A stretch of 64,000 bases of DNA from Curtobacterium sp. PhB115 (GTDB taxonomy: Bacteria; Actinomycetota; Actinomycetes; Actinomycetales; Microbacteriaceae), in assembly GCF_003752025.1 (NCBI RefSeq), contig NZ_RJKR01000006.1:655466-719465 (forward strand), written 5' to 3'. Shown here one piece after another: positions 7,631-16,323 of this stretch. The notes below the pieces were generated by a model. The model was given only the letters and a program-made list of their open reading frames with translations. It made no database searches and was not told where the DNA came from. A program made the translations under genes and the position numbers. Every line of letters starts with the position of its first letter. Position 1 is the first letter of the stretch.

Positions 7631-8962
7631 TCAGCTCGCGTCCGCCTCGTCGTCGCGGTTCGACACGGCCGGGTCCAGGGCCGTGCGCTCGGCGAGCGGG
7701 ACGACCGGAGCCGGCAGCTCCGCCTCGGGCTCGGGCCGCACGCCGAACAGGGCGTCGATGGCCCCGACGAACTCCTCGCCACGACCGGCGCGGCCGAGCT
7801 CGCGTGCGCGCACCGAGGGACGGTGCAGCAGGACGCCGACCAGGTGCCTGAGCGCCCGTTCGGTCTGCTCCACGGACTCGCCGTCGGCGTCGCCCCGGCG
7901 CTTCGCCCGGTCGATCTCGTCGTCGAGGATGTCGAACACGTGCTTGCGGAAGGCGACGAGGGCGGGGGTCGTGGACTGCTCGAGCGCCTGGGCGCGGAAC
8001 CGGGACACGGCGTCGTCGACCATCGCGCGGGCCTCGGACTCGGCGTTCAGCTCGGAGATCGGGGCGTGCAGGCTGATGGTCTCGAGGTCGAGCAGCTCGA
8101 CGCCGTCGACACCGGCGGCCGCGGGGTCGACGTTGCGGGGGAGCCCGAGGTCGATGACGATCCGGCGGACACCGTCGTCGAGGTCGGCCGGTGCGACGAC
8201 CGGGACCTCGCTCGACGTGCAGGTGATCACGACGTCGCTGGAGCCGATGGCCTGGCGCAGGTCACGGGCGGCGACGAGGTCGTGCTTCGCGGCGAACCAG
8301 GGGGCGCGGCCGGAGGGGGAGAAGACCTGGATGTGCACGGCACCGCGGTCGCGCAGGGCGGCGATGGTGGTCGCGGCGTAGCTGCCGGTGCCGATGAGGA
8401 GCACGCGGGTGTGCGCCCAGTCGGTGACACGTGAGGACGCGAGCTGCAGGCCGAGCCGCACGAGCGAGCGGCCGGCGGCGCCGATGCGGGTGCGGGTCTT
8501 GACGCCGCGGGAGGTGTGCGCGGCCTCTTGGAAGAGGCGCTCGAGGTCGGAGGTCGTGGTGCCGTTGGACCGGGCGTCCTCCAGCGAGCGGCGGACCTGG
8601 CCGGAGATCTCGGTCTCGCCGACGACGACGGACTCCAGGCCGCTCGAGACGGCGAACAGGTGCTGCACGACGTCCCCGCCGCCGAGCACGTTGACGGAGT
8701 CGAGGACCTCGGTGGCGTCCAGGTCGCTCGCGGCGGACACGGCTTCGACCGTGGCGGCGACGGCGGAGTCGCGGTCGTCGCCGGCGATGTCGAGGTAGGC
8801 CTCGAAGCGGTTGCACGTGGCGAGGACGACGGCCCCGTCCAACACGTCGGAGTCCGTCACGAGACGGCTCGCCGCGGCCGGGGCTCCGATGCTCAGTCGC
8901 TCCAAGAGGTCGAAGCTGGCGTTGCGATGCGACGCCGTGAGACAGATGAGCACGTAGTCCAT
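7631..8962 (-). CDS. hemA: Glutamyl-tRNA reductase
   Basis: First committed step of C5-pathway tetrapyrrole synthesis: NADPH-dependent reduction of glutamyl-tRNA(Glu) to glutamate-1-semialdehyde, the substrate of HemL. The 443-residue protein starts MDYVLICLTASHRN and has the catalytic Cys in LATCNRFEAYL and the GETEISGQVR motif. The NADP-binding domain (VLLIGTGSYAATTIAALRDRG) and the C-terminal helical dimerisation domain follow. The ATG at 8962 is chosen over an upstream in-frame GTG because it matches the family N-terminus. It diverges from hemE with only 29 bp between start codons. The downstream Nudix frame overlaps its stop. Confidence 0.96.
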   Translation of the reverse strand: MDYVLICLTASHRNASFDLLERLSIGAPAAASRLVTDSDVLDGAVVLATCNRFEAYLDIAGDDRDSAVAATVEAVSAASDLDATEVLDSVNVLGGGDVVQHLFAVSSGLESVVVGETEISGQVRRSLEDARSNGTTTSDLERLFQEAAHTSRGVKTRTRIGAAGRSLVRLGLQLASSRVTDWAHTRVLLIGTGSYAATTIAALRDRGAVHIQVFSPSGRAPWFAAKHDLVAARDLRQAIGSSDVVITCTSSEVPVVAPADLDDGVRRIVIDLGLPRNVDPAAAGVDGVELLDLETISLHAPISELNAESEARAMVDDAVSRFRAQALEQSTTPALVAFRKHVFDILDDEIDRAKRRGDADGESVEQTERALRHLVGVLLHRPSVRARELGRAGRGEEFVGAIDALFGVRPEPEAELPAPVVPLAERTALDPAVSNRDDEADAS

Positions 8963-8991
8963 GGTAACGCGCTCGATGGGAGAATCACCCC
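8963..8991. promoter_or_regulatory. 29-bp divergent hemA/hemE start region
   Basis: The whole non-coding gap between the hemA ATG and the hemE GTG. GGGAG (8978-8982) can serve as the hemE ribosome binding site. Both promoters must overlap this gap or lie within the opposite coding sequences. Confidence 0.6.
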
Positions 8992-10125
8992 GTGACCGAT
9001 GCAACGACCACAGCCCTCCCAGACTCGCACCCCCTCGCCACCGGCCGGACCGCCGGATCCCGGCTCGTCCGGGCGCTGCGCGGTGACCGTCCGGAGACGC
9101 TCCCGGTGTGGTTCATGCGGCAGGCCGGCCGGTCGCTGCCGGAGTACCGCGAACTGCGGGTCGGCACGGCCATGCTCGACGCCTGCCTCGACCCGGAGAT
9201 GGCGTCGGAGATCACCCTGCAGCCGGTGCGCCGGCACGGGGTCGACGCCGGGATCTTCTTCAGCGACATCGTCGTACCGATCAAGCTCGCGGGCGTCGAC
9301 GTCGAGATCGTCCCCGGACGCGGACCGGTGCTCGGTTCCCCGATCCGCACCGCGGCCGACGTCGACGCGCTCGAGGACCTCGACCCGGCGGCCCTCGAGC
9401 CGATCCGGCAGGCCGTCGCCCGCACCGTCGAGCAGCTCGGGGACACCCCGCTGATCGGGTTCGCCGGTGCGCCGTTCACCCTCGCCGCGTACCTGGTCGA
9501 GGGCGGGCCGTCGAAGGACCACATCCGGGCCCGCACGCTGATGCACGCCGAGCCGGAGACCTGGTCGCGGCTGCTCGCCTGGGCGGCCGGGGTGTCGGGG
9601 GCGTTCCTCCGCGCCCAGGTGCTTGCCGGGGCCTCCGCCGCGCAGCTGTTCGACTCGTGGGTCGGCTCCCTGTCGCGCGCCGACTACGTGCAGTACGTCG
9701 CCCCGCACTCGGCCGAGGCGCTGTCCCACGTCGCCGACCTGGGTGTCCCGCGCATCCACTTCGGTGTCGGCAGCGGCGAGGTCCTGCGGGACATGACGAC
9801 CCTCGGCACGGACACCGTCGGCGTCGACGCGGTCGGTGTGGACTGGCGTCTGCCGCTCGACGAGGCCGTCCGCCGCGTCGGCACCGGGGTCAGCGTGCAG
9901 GGCAACATCGACCCGGCCATGCTCGCGGCGCCGTGGGACGTCCTGGAGACGCACGTCCGCGACGTCGTCCGCCGCGGTGGCGCCGCCCGTGCGCACGTGG
10001 TGAACCTCGGGCACGGCGTGCCCCCGGAGACCGACCCGACCGTGCTCACCCGCGTCGTCGAGCTGACCCACACCCTCGGTGACGGAACGGACGGGCACGA
10101 CGGGGCCGACGGAGCCGCCGCGTGA
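8992..10125 (+). CDS. hemE: Uroporphyrinogen decarboxylase
   Basis: Decarboxylates the four acetate side chains of uroporphyrinogen III to coproporphyrinogen III. The 377-residue protein has the signature PVWFMRQAGRSLPEYR with the substrate-binding Arg residues, the second motif GFAGAPFTLAAYL and the conserved NLGHGVPPETD near the C-terminus. It starts at GTG 8992. The GTGA at 10122 overlaps the start of hemY, so the two are translationally coupled. It heads the main heme operon. Confidence 0.97.
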   Translation: MTDATTTALPDSHPLATGRTAGSRLVRALRGDRPETLPVWFMRQAGRSLPEYRELRVGTAMLDACLDPEMASEITLQPVRRHGVDAGIFFSDIVVPIKLAGVDVEIVPGRGPVLGSPIRTAADVDALEDLDPAALEPIRQAVARTVEQLGDTPLIGFAGAPFTLAAYLVEGGPSKDHIRARTLMHAEPETWSRLLAWAAGVSGAFLRAQVLAGASAAQLFDSWVGSLSRADYVQYVAPHSAEALSHVADLGVPRIHFGVGSGEVLRDMTTLGTDTVGVDAVGVDWRLPLDEAVRRVGTGVSVQGNIDPAMLAAPWDVLETHVRDVVRRGGAARAHVVNLGHGVPPETDPTVLTRVVELTHTLGDGTDGHDGADGAAA

Positions 10126-11438
10126 CCGACGTCGTCGTGGTCGGCGGCGGGGTCGCCGGGCTCGTCGCCGCGCGGGACCTGGCGAAGGGCGGCGCGGACG
10201 TGGTCCTCGTCGAGGCCTCGGGAGTGCTCGGCGGCATGATCCGGCGCCACACGGTGGGCGGGATCGACCTCGACATGGCCGCCGACTCGTTCGCCACCCG
10301 CACGGACGCCGTCGGCCGCCTGGCGATCGAGCTCGGCCTCGGCAACGACGTCGTGGCACCGGATGCCCGCGGCGCCTGGCTGATGACCCGTGACGGCCGC
10401 ACGTCGCGGATCCCCGCGACGGGGCTGCTCGGGATCCCCAGCACGCCGATGGCCGCCGACGTGCTGGCGGTCGTCGGGCAGCAGGGCGCACTCCGGGCCC
10501 AGATGGACTCGCTGCTCCCCGGGCCCGTCGGTTCGAAGGCGACGTCGCTCGGTGCGCTCGTGCGGCGTCGGATGGGCGAGCGGGTCCTCGACGACCTGGT
10601 GGTGCCGATCGCCGGCGGCGTGCACTCCACGCACCCGGACGACCTCGACCCGGACCGCGTCGCTCCCGGCCTCCGTGCGGCGCTCCTCCGCGAGGGCTCG
10701 CTCGCCCGTGCGGTGCTGTCGCTGCGGGCCCGTGCGGCCGCCGGCACCCCGGTGCAGGGCATCCGCGGCGGCATCGTCCGGCTCGTCGACGAACTCGTCG
10801 CCGACCTGGAGACCTACCGGGTCGACGTCCGACTGCACACCCGGGCGACCCGGATCGAGGCGCACGCGGTCGAGGTCGCCGGCGCGGACGGCACCACGGA
10901 ACGGCTCCCGGCGCAGCACGTGCTCGCCTCGGTCCCCGACCCGGAGCGCACCGCCGCGGCCGACCGCTCCGGGATCGAGCTCGTCACGCTCGTCGTGGAC
11001 CAGCCCGAACTCGACGCGGCTCCGCGGGGGACCGGGATGCTCGTGCACCCCGAGGCCGCCGCGGTCGGCGCCAAGGCCCTCACGCACGCCACCGTGAAGT
11101 GGCCGTGGCTGGCCGACGTGGCGGACGGACGCCACGTCCTGCGGCTCAGCTACGCGACCACCGCGACGGACACGGACGACGCGGCCAGGAGCCTCCCGGT
11201 CGACCCAGCGGGACCGACCGGCGCCCGCGCGGTCCACGACGCGTCCACGCTGCTCGGCGTGCCGCTGACACCCGACCGCGTGACCGGCGCGGCGAGTGTC
11301 CGCTGGTACGGCCCGGACCTCACCGCGGCCGCCCTCGGCGAGGGGGTCGTGGGCATCGGCGAGGCCTCCACCGGACGCGGTCTGGCCGGCATCGTCGGAT
11401 CCGCTCGGGCCGCTGCTGAACGGATCCTGGATTCCTGA
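10122..11438 (+). CDS. hemY: Coproporphyrinogen III oxidase (HemY/CgoX type)
   Basis: FAD-dependent oxidase of 438 residues with the dinucleotide-binding motif VVVVGGGVAGLVAARDL at the N-terminus and the C-terminal FAD motif GIGEASTGRGLAGIVGSARAAAERI. In actinobacteria with HemQ, this HemY-type enzyme oxidises coproporphyrinogen III to coproporphyrin III rather than acting on protoporphyrinogen IX; presence of hemQ and hemH in the same cluster supports that role. Start GTG overlaps the hemE stop. It ends 100 nt before the membrane-protein trio. Confidence 0.95.
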   Translation: MTDVVVVGGGVAGLVAARDLAKGGADVVLVEASGVLGGMIRRHTVGGIDLDMAADSFATRTDAVGRLAIELGLGNDVVAPDARGAWLMTRDGRTSRIPATGLLGIPSTPMAADVLAVVGQQGALRAQMDSLLPGPVGSKATSLGALVRRRMGERVLDDLVVPIAGGVHSTHPDDLDPDRVAPGLRAALLREGSLARAVLSLRARAAAGTPVQGIRGGIVRLVDELVADLETYRVDVRLHTRATRIEAHAVEVAGADGTTERLPAQHVLASVPDPERTAAADRSGIELVTLVVDQPELDAAPRGTGMLVHPEAAAVGAKALTHATVKWPWLADVADGRHVLRLSYATTATDTDDAARSLPVDPAGPTGARAVHDASTLLGVPLTPDRVTGAASVRWYGPDLTAAALGEGVVGIGEASTGRGLAGIVGSARAAAERILDS

Positions 11439-11538
11439 GCGGACCCCCTGGCGCCCGAGGGCTACTGTTGGTGAGACCGTCGGACGTATTCCGTTCGGCG
11501 CATGACCACCGCACACTGAACCAACGGAGGAAACGCAC

Positions 11539-11793
11539 ATGCGTGGAAAGCTCCTGTTCGTCGCCGGCGCCGCATTCGGGTACGTCCTGGGATCGCGAGC
11601 CGGACGAGCGCGGTACGAGCAGATCAAGACCGTCAGCGGCAAGGTCTGGAACAGCAACGGCGTCCAGAAGGGCGTGCACGTCGCTGAGGACTTCATCGCC
11701 GACAAGACCCCGGACGTCGCCGAGTTCATCGGTGAGACGACCAAGAAGGCCGTCCGCAAGGTCGGCCAGAAGAAGGACACCACCACCTCATGA
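11539..11793 (+). CDS. YtxH-like small membrane-associated protein
   Basis: An 84-residue protein starting MRGKLLFVAGAAFGYVLGSRAGRARYEQI, the typical short hydrophobic helix plus GSRAGRERYEQ signature of actinobacterial YtxH-like proteins, followed by an amphipathic tail rich in Lys. GGAGG at 11526-11530 supports the ATG. It is the first of three small membrane genes set inside the heme operon, and its stop overlaps the next start (ATGA). The function is unknown; homologues are often stress-associated. Confidence 0.85.
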   Translation: MRGKLLFVAGAAFGYVLGSRAGRARYEQIKTVSGKVWNSNGVQKGVHVAEDFIADKTPDVAEFIGETTKKAVRKVGQKKDTTTS

Positions 11794-12248
11794 CCGACAC
11801 CCGCGACCGCAAGCCGCGTTCGCTGTTCGGTCTCGTCGGTGACCTCCCCAAGCTCGTCAAGAGCCTGGTCAAGGGCGAGTTCGACCTGCTCAAGGCCGAG
11901 ATGCTCGCGAAGGCGAAGATCTTCGGCCTCGCCGCCGGTCTGCTCGTCGGTGCACTCGTCGTCGTGCTCTACGCGATCGGCGTGTTCCTGACGGCAGCCG
12001 TGATGGGCCTGGCGACCGTGATGCCCGCGTGGCTGGCGGCGATCATCATCGCCGTCGTCATGCTGATCATCGCGGCGATCCTCGGGTTGGTCGGCTGGAA
12101 GCGCCTGAAGAAGGGCCTCCCGATCACGCCGAAGCGCACGATCGACAGCGTGAAGAACGACATCAACGCGGTGAAGGGGATGGGCAAGAAGCCGACCCCG
12201 CCGACCCAGTACGGCACCCGCAAGCCGGATGTCGGCGGCCGGTTCTGA
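11790..12248 (+). CDS. Phage-holin-superfamily (Holin-X/DUF1469) membrane protein
   Basis: A 152-residue protein with two adjacent long transmembrane helices (about residues 45-70 and 78-105) after an amphipathic N-terminal helix (LPKLVKSLVKGEFDLLKAEM). This matches the actinobacterial holin-X/DUF1469 family. Despite the family name it is a chromosomal housekeeping membrane protein; no phage genes are near. It is coupled by ATGA to the YtxH-like gene and followed by the DUF3618 gene, a trio that commonly travels together. Confidence 0.87.
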   Translation: MTDTRDRKPRSLFGLVGDLPKLVKSLVKGEFDLLKAEMLAKAKIFGLAAGLLVGALVVVLYAIGVFLTAAVMGLATVMPAWLAAIIIAVVMLIIAAILGLVGWKRLKKGLPITPKRTIDSVKNDINAVKGMGKKPTPPTQYGTRKPDVGGRF

Positions 12249-12280
12249 GCCCCGACAGCCGCACCACCGACGGAGGAACC

Positions 12281-12511
12281 GTGACCGATCCGCACGACGA
12301 TCTCGCTGACCGCGTCGCCGCGACCCGCGCCCAGTTGTTCGACACCCTCGATGCGATCGAGGACAAACTCAACGTCCCGAAGCAGATCGGCATCGCCGCC
12401 TCGAAGGTCAAGCGTGGTGTCGACGAGAACCCGGTCCCGTACCTGGCCGGCCTCGCAGCCGGAGTGGCGGTGGTCGGGGGTATCGTCTTCACGGTGCTCC
12501 GACGGCGGTAG
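12281..12511 (+). CDS. DUF3618 family small membrane protein
   Basis: A 76-residue protein with an N-terminal amphipathic segment (DLADRVAATRAQLFDTLDAIEDKLN) characteristic of DUF3618 and one C-terminal transmembrane helix (LAGLAAGVAVVGGIVFTVLRRR). GTG at 12281 is preceded by GGAGG (12272-12276). It completes the YtxH/holin-X/DUF3618 trio just upstream of hemQ. No biochemical role is known. Confidence 0.85.
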   Translation: MTDPHDDLADRVAATRAQLFDTLDAIEDKLNVPKQIGIAASKVKRGVDENPVPYLAGLAAGVAVVGGIVFTVLRRR

Positions 12512-12579
12512 ACCGCCCGAGCGCGGTCCACCGGCTGCGGGGCGGCCAACACCCTGGCAACCGATAGGACAAAGGATCC

Positions 12580-13335
12580 ATGAGCTCCGACGTGCCCACG
12601 AACACCGGGCCCGCGCCCGCGCACGACACCTCCCCCCACGAGACGGACCCCGCGACGGGGATCGATCCCAACCTGCTGACGGCGTACGCCCTCTGGGCCG
12701 TGTTCCGCCGTCCGCTCGGCCCGATCCACCGAGTCGGTGACGACGCCGTGGCCGAGCTCGACGCGGTGATCGCGAACGCTGCCGAACGCGGTGTGACGAT
12801 CCGCGGCTTCTACGACGTGTCCGGTTTCCGTGCCGACGCCGACGTCATGATCTGGCTGCACGGCGACGACGCACAGGCGATCCAGGCCGTCCTGCGCGAG
12901 GTCCGTCGGACCGGGTTGTTCCAGGACGCCGAGCCGGTGTGGCACGCGATGGCCATGCACCGCGAGGCCGAGTTCAACAAGCGGCACACCCCCGCGTTCC
13001 TGCGCGGCAAGGACCCCGAGGCGTGGATCACGGTGTACCCGTTCGTCCGCTCCTACGAGTGGTACCTGTTGCCGGAGGACGAGCGTTCGAAGATGCTCCG
13101 CGACCACGGCGTCGCCGGCGCGAAGTACCGCCGTGTGCTCACCAACACCATCGCGACGTTCGCGCTCAGCGACTACGAGTGGATCCTGCCGCTCGAGAGC
13201 CCCGAGCTGGTGGACCTCGTCGACCTGATGCGCGACCTGCGCGCCACCGAAGCCCGCCTGCACGTGCGGGAAGAAGTGCCCTTCTTCACCGGTCGTCGCG
13301 TGACGACCGCCGAGCTGCCCGAGGTGCTGTCATGA
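12580..13335 (+). CDS. hemQ: Coproheme decarboxylase (HemQ/ChdC)
   Basis: Final enzyme of the coproporphyrin-dependent pathway: peroxide-driven oxidative decarboxylation of two propionates of coproheme III to give heme b. The 251-residue protein has the chlorite-dismutase-like fold with the diagnostic segment YPFVRSYEWYLLPEDER, carrying the catalytic Tyr, followed by MLRDHG. The N-terminal 30 residues are a variable polar extension. AAAGGA lies just before the ATG. Its TGA overlaps the hemH start (ATGA). Its presence defines the coproporphyrin rather than protoporphyrin branch. Confidence 0.96.
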   Translation: MSSDVPTNTGPAPAHDTSPHETDPATGIDPNLLTAYALWAVFRRPLGPIHRVGDDAVAELDAVIANAAERGVTIRGFYDVSGFRADADVMIWLHGDDAQAIQAVLREVRRTGLFQDAEPVWHAMAMHREAEFNKRHTPAFLRGKDPEAWITVYPFVRSYEWYLLPEDERSKMLRDHGVAGAKYRRVLTNTIATFALSDYEWILPLESPELVDLVDLMRDLRATEARLHVREEVPFFTGRRVTTAELPEVLS

Positions 13336-14567
13336 CCGACACCAGCATGATCACGAACGGTCAGGCCGTCCTCGCCGCGACCGAGGCGGCAGCGTCCGGT
13401 CCCGAGCACGTCGAGGTCCCGACCGCGTACGACGCGATCCTGCTCGCCGGCTTCGGTGGCCCCGAGGGCCAGGACGACGTGATCCCCTTCCTGCGCAACG
13501 TCACGCGCGGCCGCGGGATCCCGGACGAGCGCCTCGAAGAGGTCGCGCACCACTACCGGCACTTCGGCGGGGTCAGCCCGATCAACGCGCAGAACCGTGC
13601 GCTGAAGGCCGCGCTCGAATCGGAGCTGGCATCGCGCGGCATCGACATGCCCGTCCTCTGGGGCAACCGGAACTGGGAGCCCTACCTCGAGCAGGCCTTC
13701 ACCGAGGCCGCCGACAAGGGCTACAACAAGCTCATCGCGATCGCCACGAGCGCGTACTCGTCGTTCTCCAGCTGCCGTCAGTACCGCGAGGACTACGCGC
13801 GCGTCCTGGACGAGACCGGTCTGATCGACACGATCCAGATCGACAAGGTCCGGCAGTTCTTCGACCACCCGGGCTTCGTCCGCCCGTTCGTCGACGGCGT
13901 CCGAGACGGCATGGCCCAGGCGATCGCAGAGAACGACGGCCTCGACGTCGCGACCGAGCTGCACGTGCTGTTCTCGACGCACTCGATCCCCTCGACCGAC
14001 GCCGCGAAGTCCGGCCCCGACTACCGCGGCTTCGACGAGCACGGCGCGTACGAGGCGCAGCACCTCGCCGTCGCCCAGGTCGTCCTCGACCAGGCGTGGG
14101 CAGAGCTGCTCGAGCAGCCCGAGCACGCGTCCCTCCGTGGCACCAGCACGCCGCCGTGGAAGCTCGTCTACCAGTCGCGTTCCGGCCCGCCGACGCAGCC
14201 GTGGCTCGAGCCGGACATCAACGACTACATGAACGAGGAGCTCAAGGGCGGTCCCACCCGCGCCGTGCTCATCGTCCCGCTCGGCTTCGTGAGCGACCAC
14301 ATGGAGGTCATGTGGGACCTCGATGAAGAAGCCACCGAGACCGCGCAGGAGCTCGGCTTCTGGTCGGTCCGCACGCAGACCCCCGGTGTCGACCCGGCCT
14401 ACGTGTCCGGCCTCGTCGACCTGGTGCTCGAGCGCGTCAACGGCACCCCGACCAGCGAGCGTCCGCACCTGACCGACATCGGTCCCTGGTACGACGTCTG
14501 CCGTCCGGGTTGCTGCGAGAACGTCCGCGCCGGCTTCAAGCCGGCCGCGGCGGGGCTCGCACCGTGA
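13332..14567 (+). CDS. hemH: Coproporphyrin III ferrochelatase (HemH/CpfC)
   Basis: Inserts Fe2+ into coproporphyrin III, supplying coproheme to HemQ. The 411-residue protein contains the catalytic FSTHSIP motif and LLAGFGGPEGQDDVIPFL at the N-terminus. Cysteines in SSFSSCRQ and in the C-terminal CRPGCCENV match the positions that bind a [2Fe-2S] cluster in actinobacterial ferrochelatases. There is a 30-residue polar N-terminal extension. It overlaps hemQ (ATGA) and hemC (GTGA), so the three are translated as a coupled block. Confidence 0.96.
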   Translation: MTDTSMITNGQAVLAATEAAASGPEHVEVPTAYDAILLAGFGGPEGQDDVIPFLRNVTRGRGIPDERLEEVAHHYRHFGGVSPINAQNRALKAALESELASRGIDMPVLWGNRNWEPYLEQAFTEAADKGYNKLIAIATSAYSSFSSCRQYREDYARVLDETGLIDTIQIDKVRQFFDHPGFVRPFVDGVRDGMAQAIAENDGLDVATELHVLFSTHSIPSTDAAKSGPDYRGFDEHGAYEAQHLAVAQVVLDQAWAELLEQPEHASLRGTSTPPWKLVYQSRSGPPTQPWLEPDINDYMNEELKGGPTRAVLIVPLGFVSDHMEVMWDLDEEATETAQELGFWSVRTQTPGVDPAYVSGLVDLVLERVNGTPTSERPHLTDIGPWYDVCRPGCCENVRAGFKPAAAGLAP

Positions 14568-15565
14568 CCGAGACGACCGGCACCGCCCAGACCGACGGCT
14601 TCGCCCCGATCCGACTCGGTACCCGTGCCAGCCGGCTCGCGGTGGCGCAGTCGCAGGACGTCGCCGACCGCCTGTCGAAGGCGGCCGGGCGCCCGGTCGA
14701 GCTCGTGACGGTGACGAGCGAGGGCGACACGAACCGTGCGTCGCTGGCATCGCTCGGTGGCACCGGTGTGTTCGCGAGCGCCCTGCGCGAGGCACTGGTC
14801 GCCGGCGAGGTCGACGTCCTGGTGCACTCGCTGAAGGACCTGCCGACGGCGCCGTACCCGGGGCTCACGATCGCCGCGGTGCCGAAGCGTGCTGATGCTC
14901 GTGACGTGCTGGTCGCCCGGAACGGCGCCACGGTCGACTCGTTGCCCGAGGGCGCGAAGGTCGGCACGGGGTCACCCCGCCGCGTCGCGCAGCTCAAGGC
15001 GAAGCGCCCGGACCTCGACGTGATCGACATCCGCGGCAACATCGACACCAGGCTCGGCCGCGTGGACGACGACCTCGATGCCGTCGTCCTCGCCGCCGCC
15101 GGTCTGACCCGGATCGACCGCCTGTCGGCCGCGACCGAACTGCTCGACCTCGGCTTCTGGCCGAGCGCCCCCGGGCAGGGCGCGCTCGCGATCGAGACGC
15201 GTTCGGACCTCGAGACGAGCACCGACAAGGCCGACCGGAACCTGCTGGCGGCGCTCCGCAAGATCGAGCACGCTCCCACACGCCTGACCGTGACGGCCGA
15301 GCGCGAGGTCCTCGCGAAGCTCGAAGCCGGCTGCTCCGCGCCGATCGGTGCGACCGCGGTGGTGGACGCCGAGCTCCTGCTCGTCTCCGCGACGGTCTAC
15401 CGCCCGGACGGCAGCGAGTACCGCACGGCATCCCACGCAGCGGTGCTCGAGGGCTCCGCGCAGGACCGCCTGACCGAGGCGCTCGAGGTCGGTGGCCGCG
15501 TGGCCGCCGAGCTGCTCGAGAACGGCGCGGGCGACCTCGCCGACCTCGCCGACTCGGTGAAGTAG
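14564..15565 (+). CDS. hemC: Hydroxymethylbilane synthase (porphobilinogen deaminase)
   Basis: Polymerises four porphobilinogens to hydroxymethylbilane on a covalently bound dipyrromethane cofactor. The 333-residue protein has [14 protein letters not shown] at the N-terminus, HSLKDLPT, the GTGSPRR cofactor-binding motif and the cofactor-attachment Cys (about C257) in [11 protein letters not shown]. Start GTG overlaps the hemH stop. Unusually, its TAG stop is not overlapped by a normal start codon for hemD. Confidence 0.96.
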   Translation: MTETTGTAQTDGFAPIRLGTRASRLAVAQSQDVADRLSKAAGRPVELVTVTSEGDTNRASLASLGGTGVFASALREALVAGEVDVLVHSLKDLPTAPYPGLTIAAVPKRADARDVLVARNGATVDSLPEGAKVGTGSPRRVAQLKAKRPDLDVIDIRGNIDTRLGRVDDDLDAVVLAAAGLTRIDRLSAATELLDLGFWPSAPGQGALAIETRSDLETSTDKADRNLLAALRKIEHAPTRLTVTAEREVLAKLEAGCSAPIGATAVVDAELLLVSATVYRPDGSEYRTASHAAVLEGSAQDRLTEALEVGGRVAAELLENGAGDLADLADSVK

Positions 15566-15570
15566 AGCCG

Positions 15571-16323
15571 GTCACGGACACGCACGCTCCCGTCGTCGTC
15601 ATCCCCCGGGGTGGCGCGTGGGGGGAGCGTGTCGCCGCGTCCGCTCGGCACCGCGGACTCGATCCACGGGTCGTCCCGCTCATCACGGACGCTCCGCCGT
15701 CCGACCCCTCCGCGCTCGACGCTGCGGTCCGCCGCCTGGTCGGGTCCGGGTACTCGTGGGTGGTGGTGACCAGTGCGACGGCCGTGACGGTCCTCGCAGA
15801 ACGCGTGGCGGGCCTCCCGGCCGGTGTCCGCGTCGCCGCGGTCGGCGAGCCGACCGCCCGTGCCGCCCGTGCTGTCGGCTGGGTCGTCGACCTGGTGCCC
15901 ACCGAGACGTCCGCCGCCGGCCTGGTCCACGCGCTGCCGGACACCGCCGGCACCGTCCTGTTCCCCCGCTCGGAGATCGCCGCCTCTACGCTCGTCGACG
16001 GACTCCGCGCCCGTGGCATCGACGTCGACGACGTGGTCGCGTACCGTACCGTGGGGACCGGCGACGAGCCGATCACCCTCGACACGGTGCCCGACGCGGT
16101 GCTCGTGACGAGCGGCAGCGTCGCCCGCGAGATCGCCCGCCGGATGACCCCGCTCGACCCCCGCACCCTCGTGGCCTGCATCGGTCCCGGAACCGCCGTC
16201 GAAGCGCGCGCGGCCGGACTCCCGGTCCACGTCGTCGGACCCACCCGGTCCGCAGAAGCCCTGCTCGACGCCGTCGTCGAGGCCCTGAACCCAACCGCCC
16301 CCGAACAGGAAGGCCACCCGTGA
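15571..16323 (+). CDS. hemD: Uroporphyrinogen-III synthase; no canonical start codon
   Basis: Cyclises hydroxymethylbilane with D-ring inversion. The open frame between the hemC stop and the hemB start encodes a full-length HemD of about 250 residues, beginning [18 protein letters not shown] (the standard first strand) and ending with the [19 protein letters not shown] segment. There is no in-frame ATG, GTG or TTG before the GTG at 15760, which would remove about 63 residues including the first domain half. I place the start at GTC 15571, six codons before the conserved strand, where a GTG would be expected. A base change, a sequencing error or a non-standard start could explain this. The stop overlaps hemB (GTGA). 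Confidence 0.8.
   Translation, partial: VTDTHAPVVVIPRGGAWGERVAASARHRGLDPRVVPLITDAPPSDPSALDAAVRRLVGSGYSWVVVTSATAVTVLAERVAGLPAGVRVAAVGEPTARAARAVGWVVDLVPTETSAAGLVHALPDTAGTVLFPRSEIAASTLVDGLRARGIDVDDVVAYRTVGTGDEPITLDTVPDAVLVTSGSVAREIARRMTPLDPRTLVACIGPGTAVEARAAGLPVHVVGPTRSAEALLDAVVEALNPTAPEQEGHP

Noticed and set aside
11790..12248. Holin annotation as a sign of a prophage
   Set aside because: The holin-X/DUF1469 family is a chromosomal membrane protein linked with YtxH and DUF3618 genes; no lysin, capsid, integrase or att site is present.
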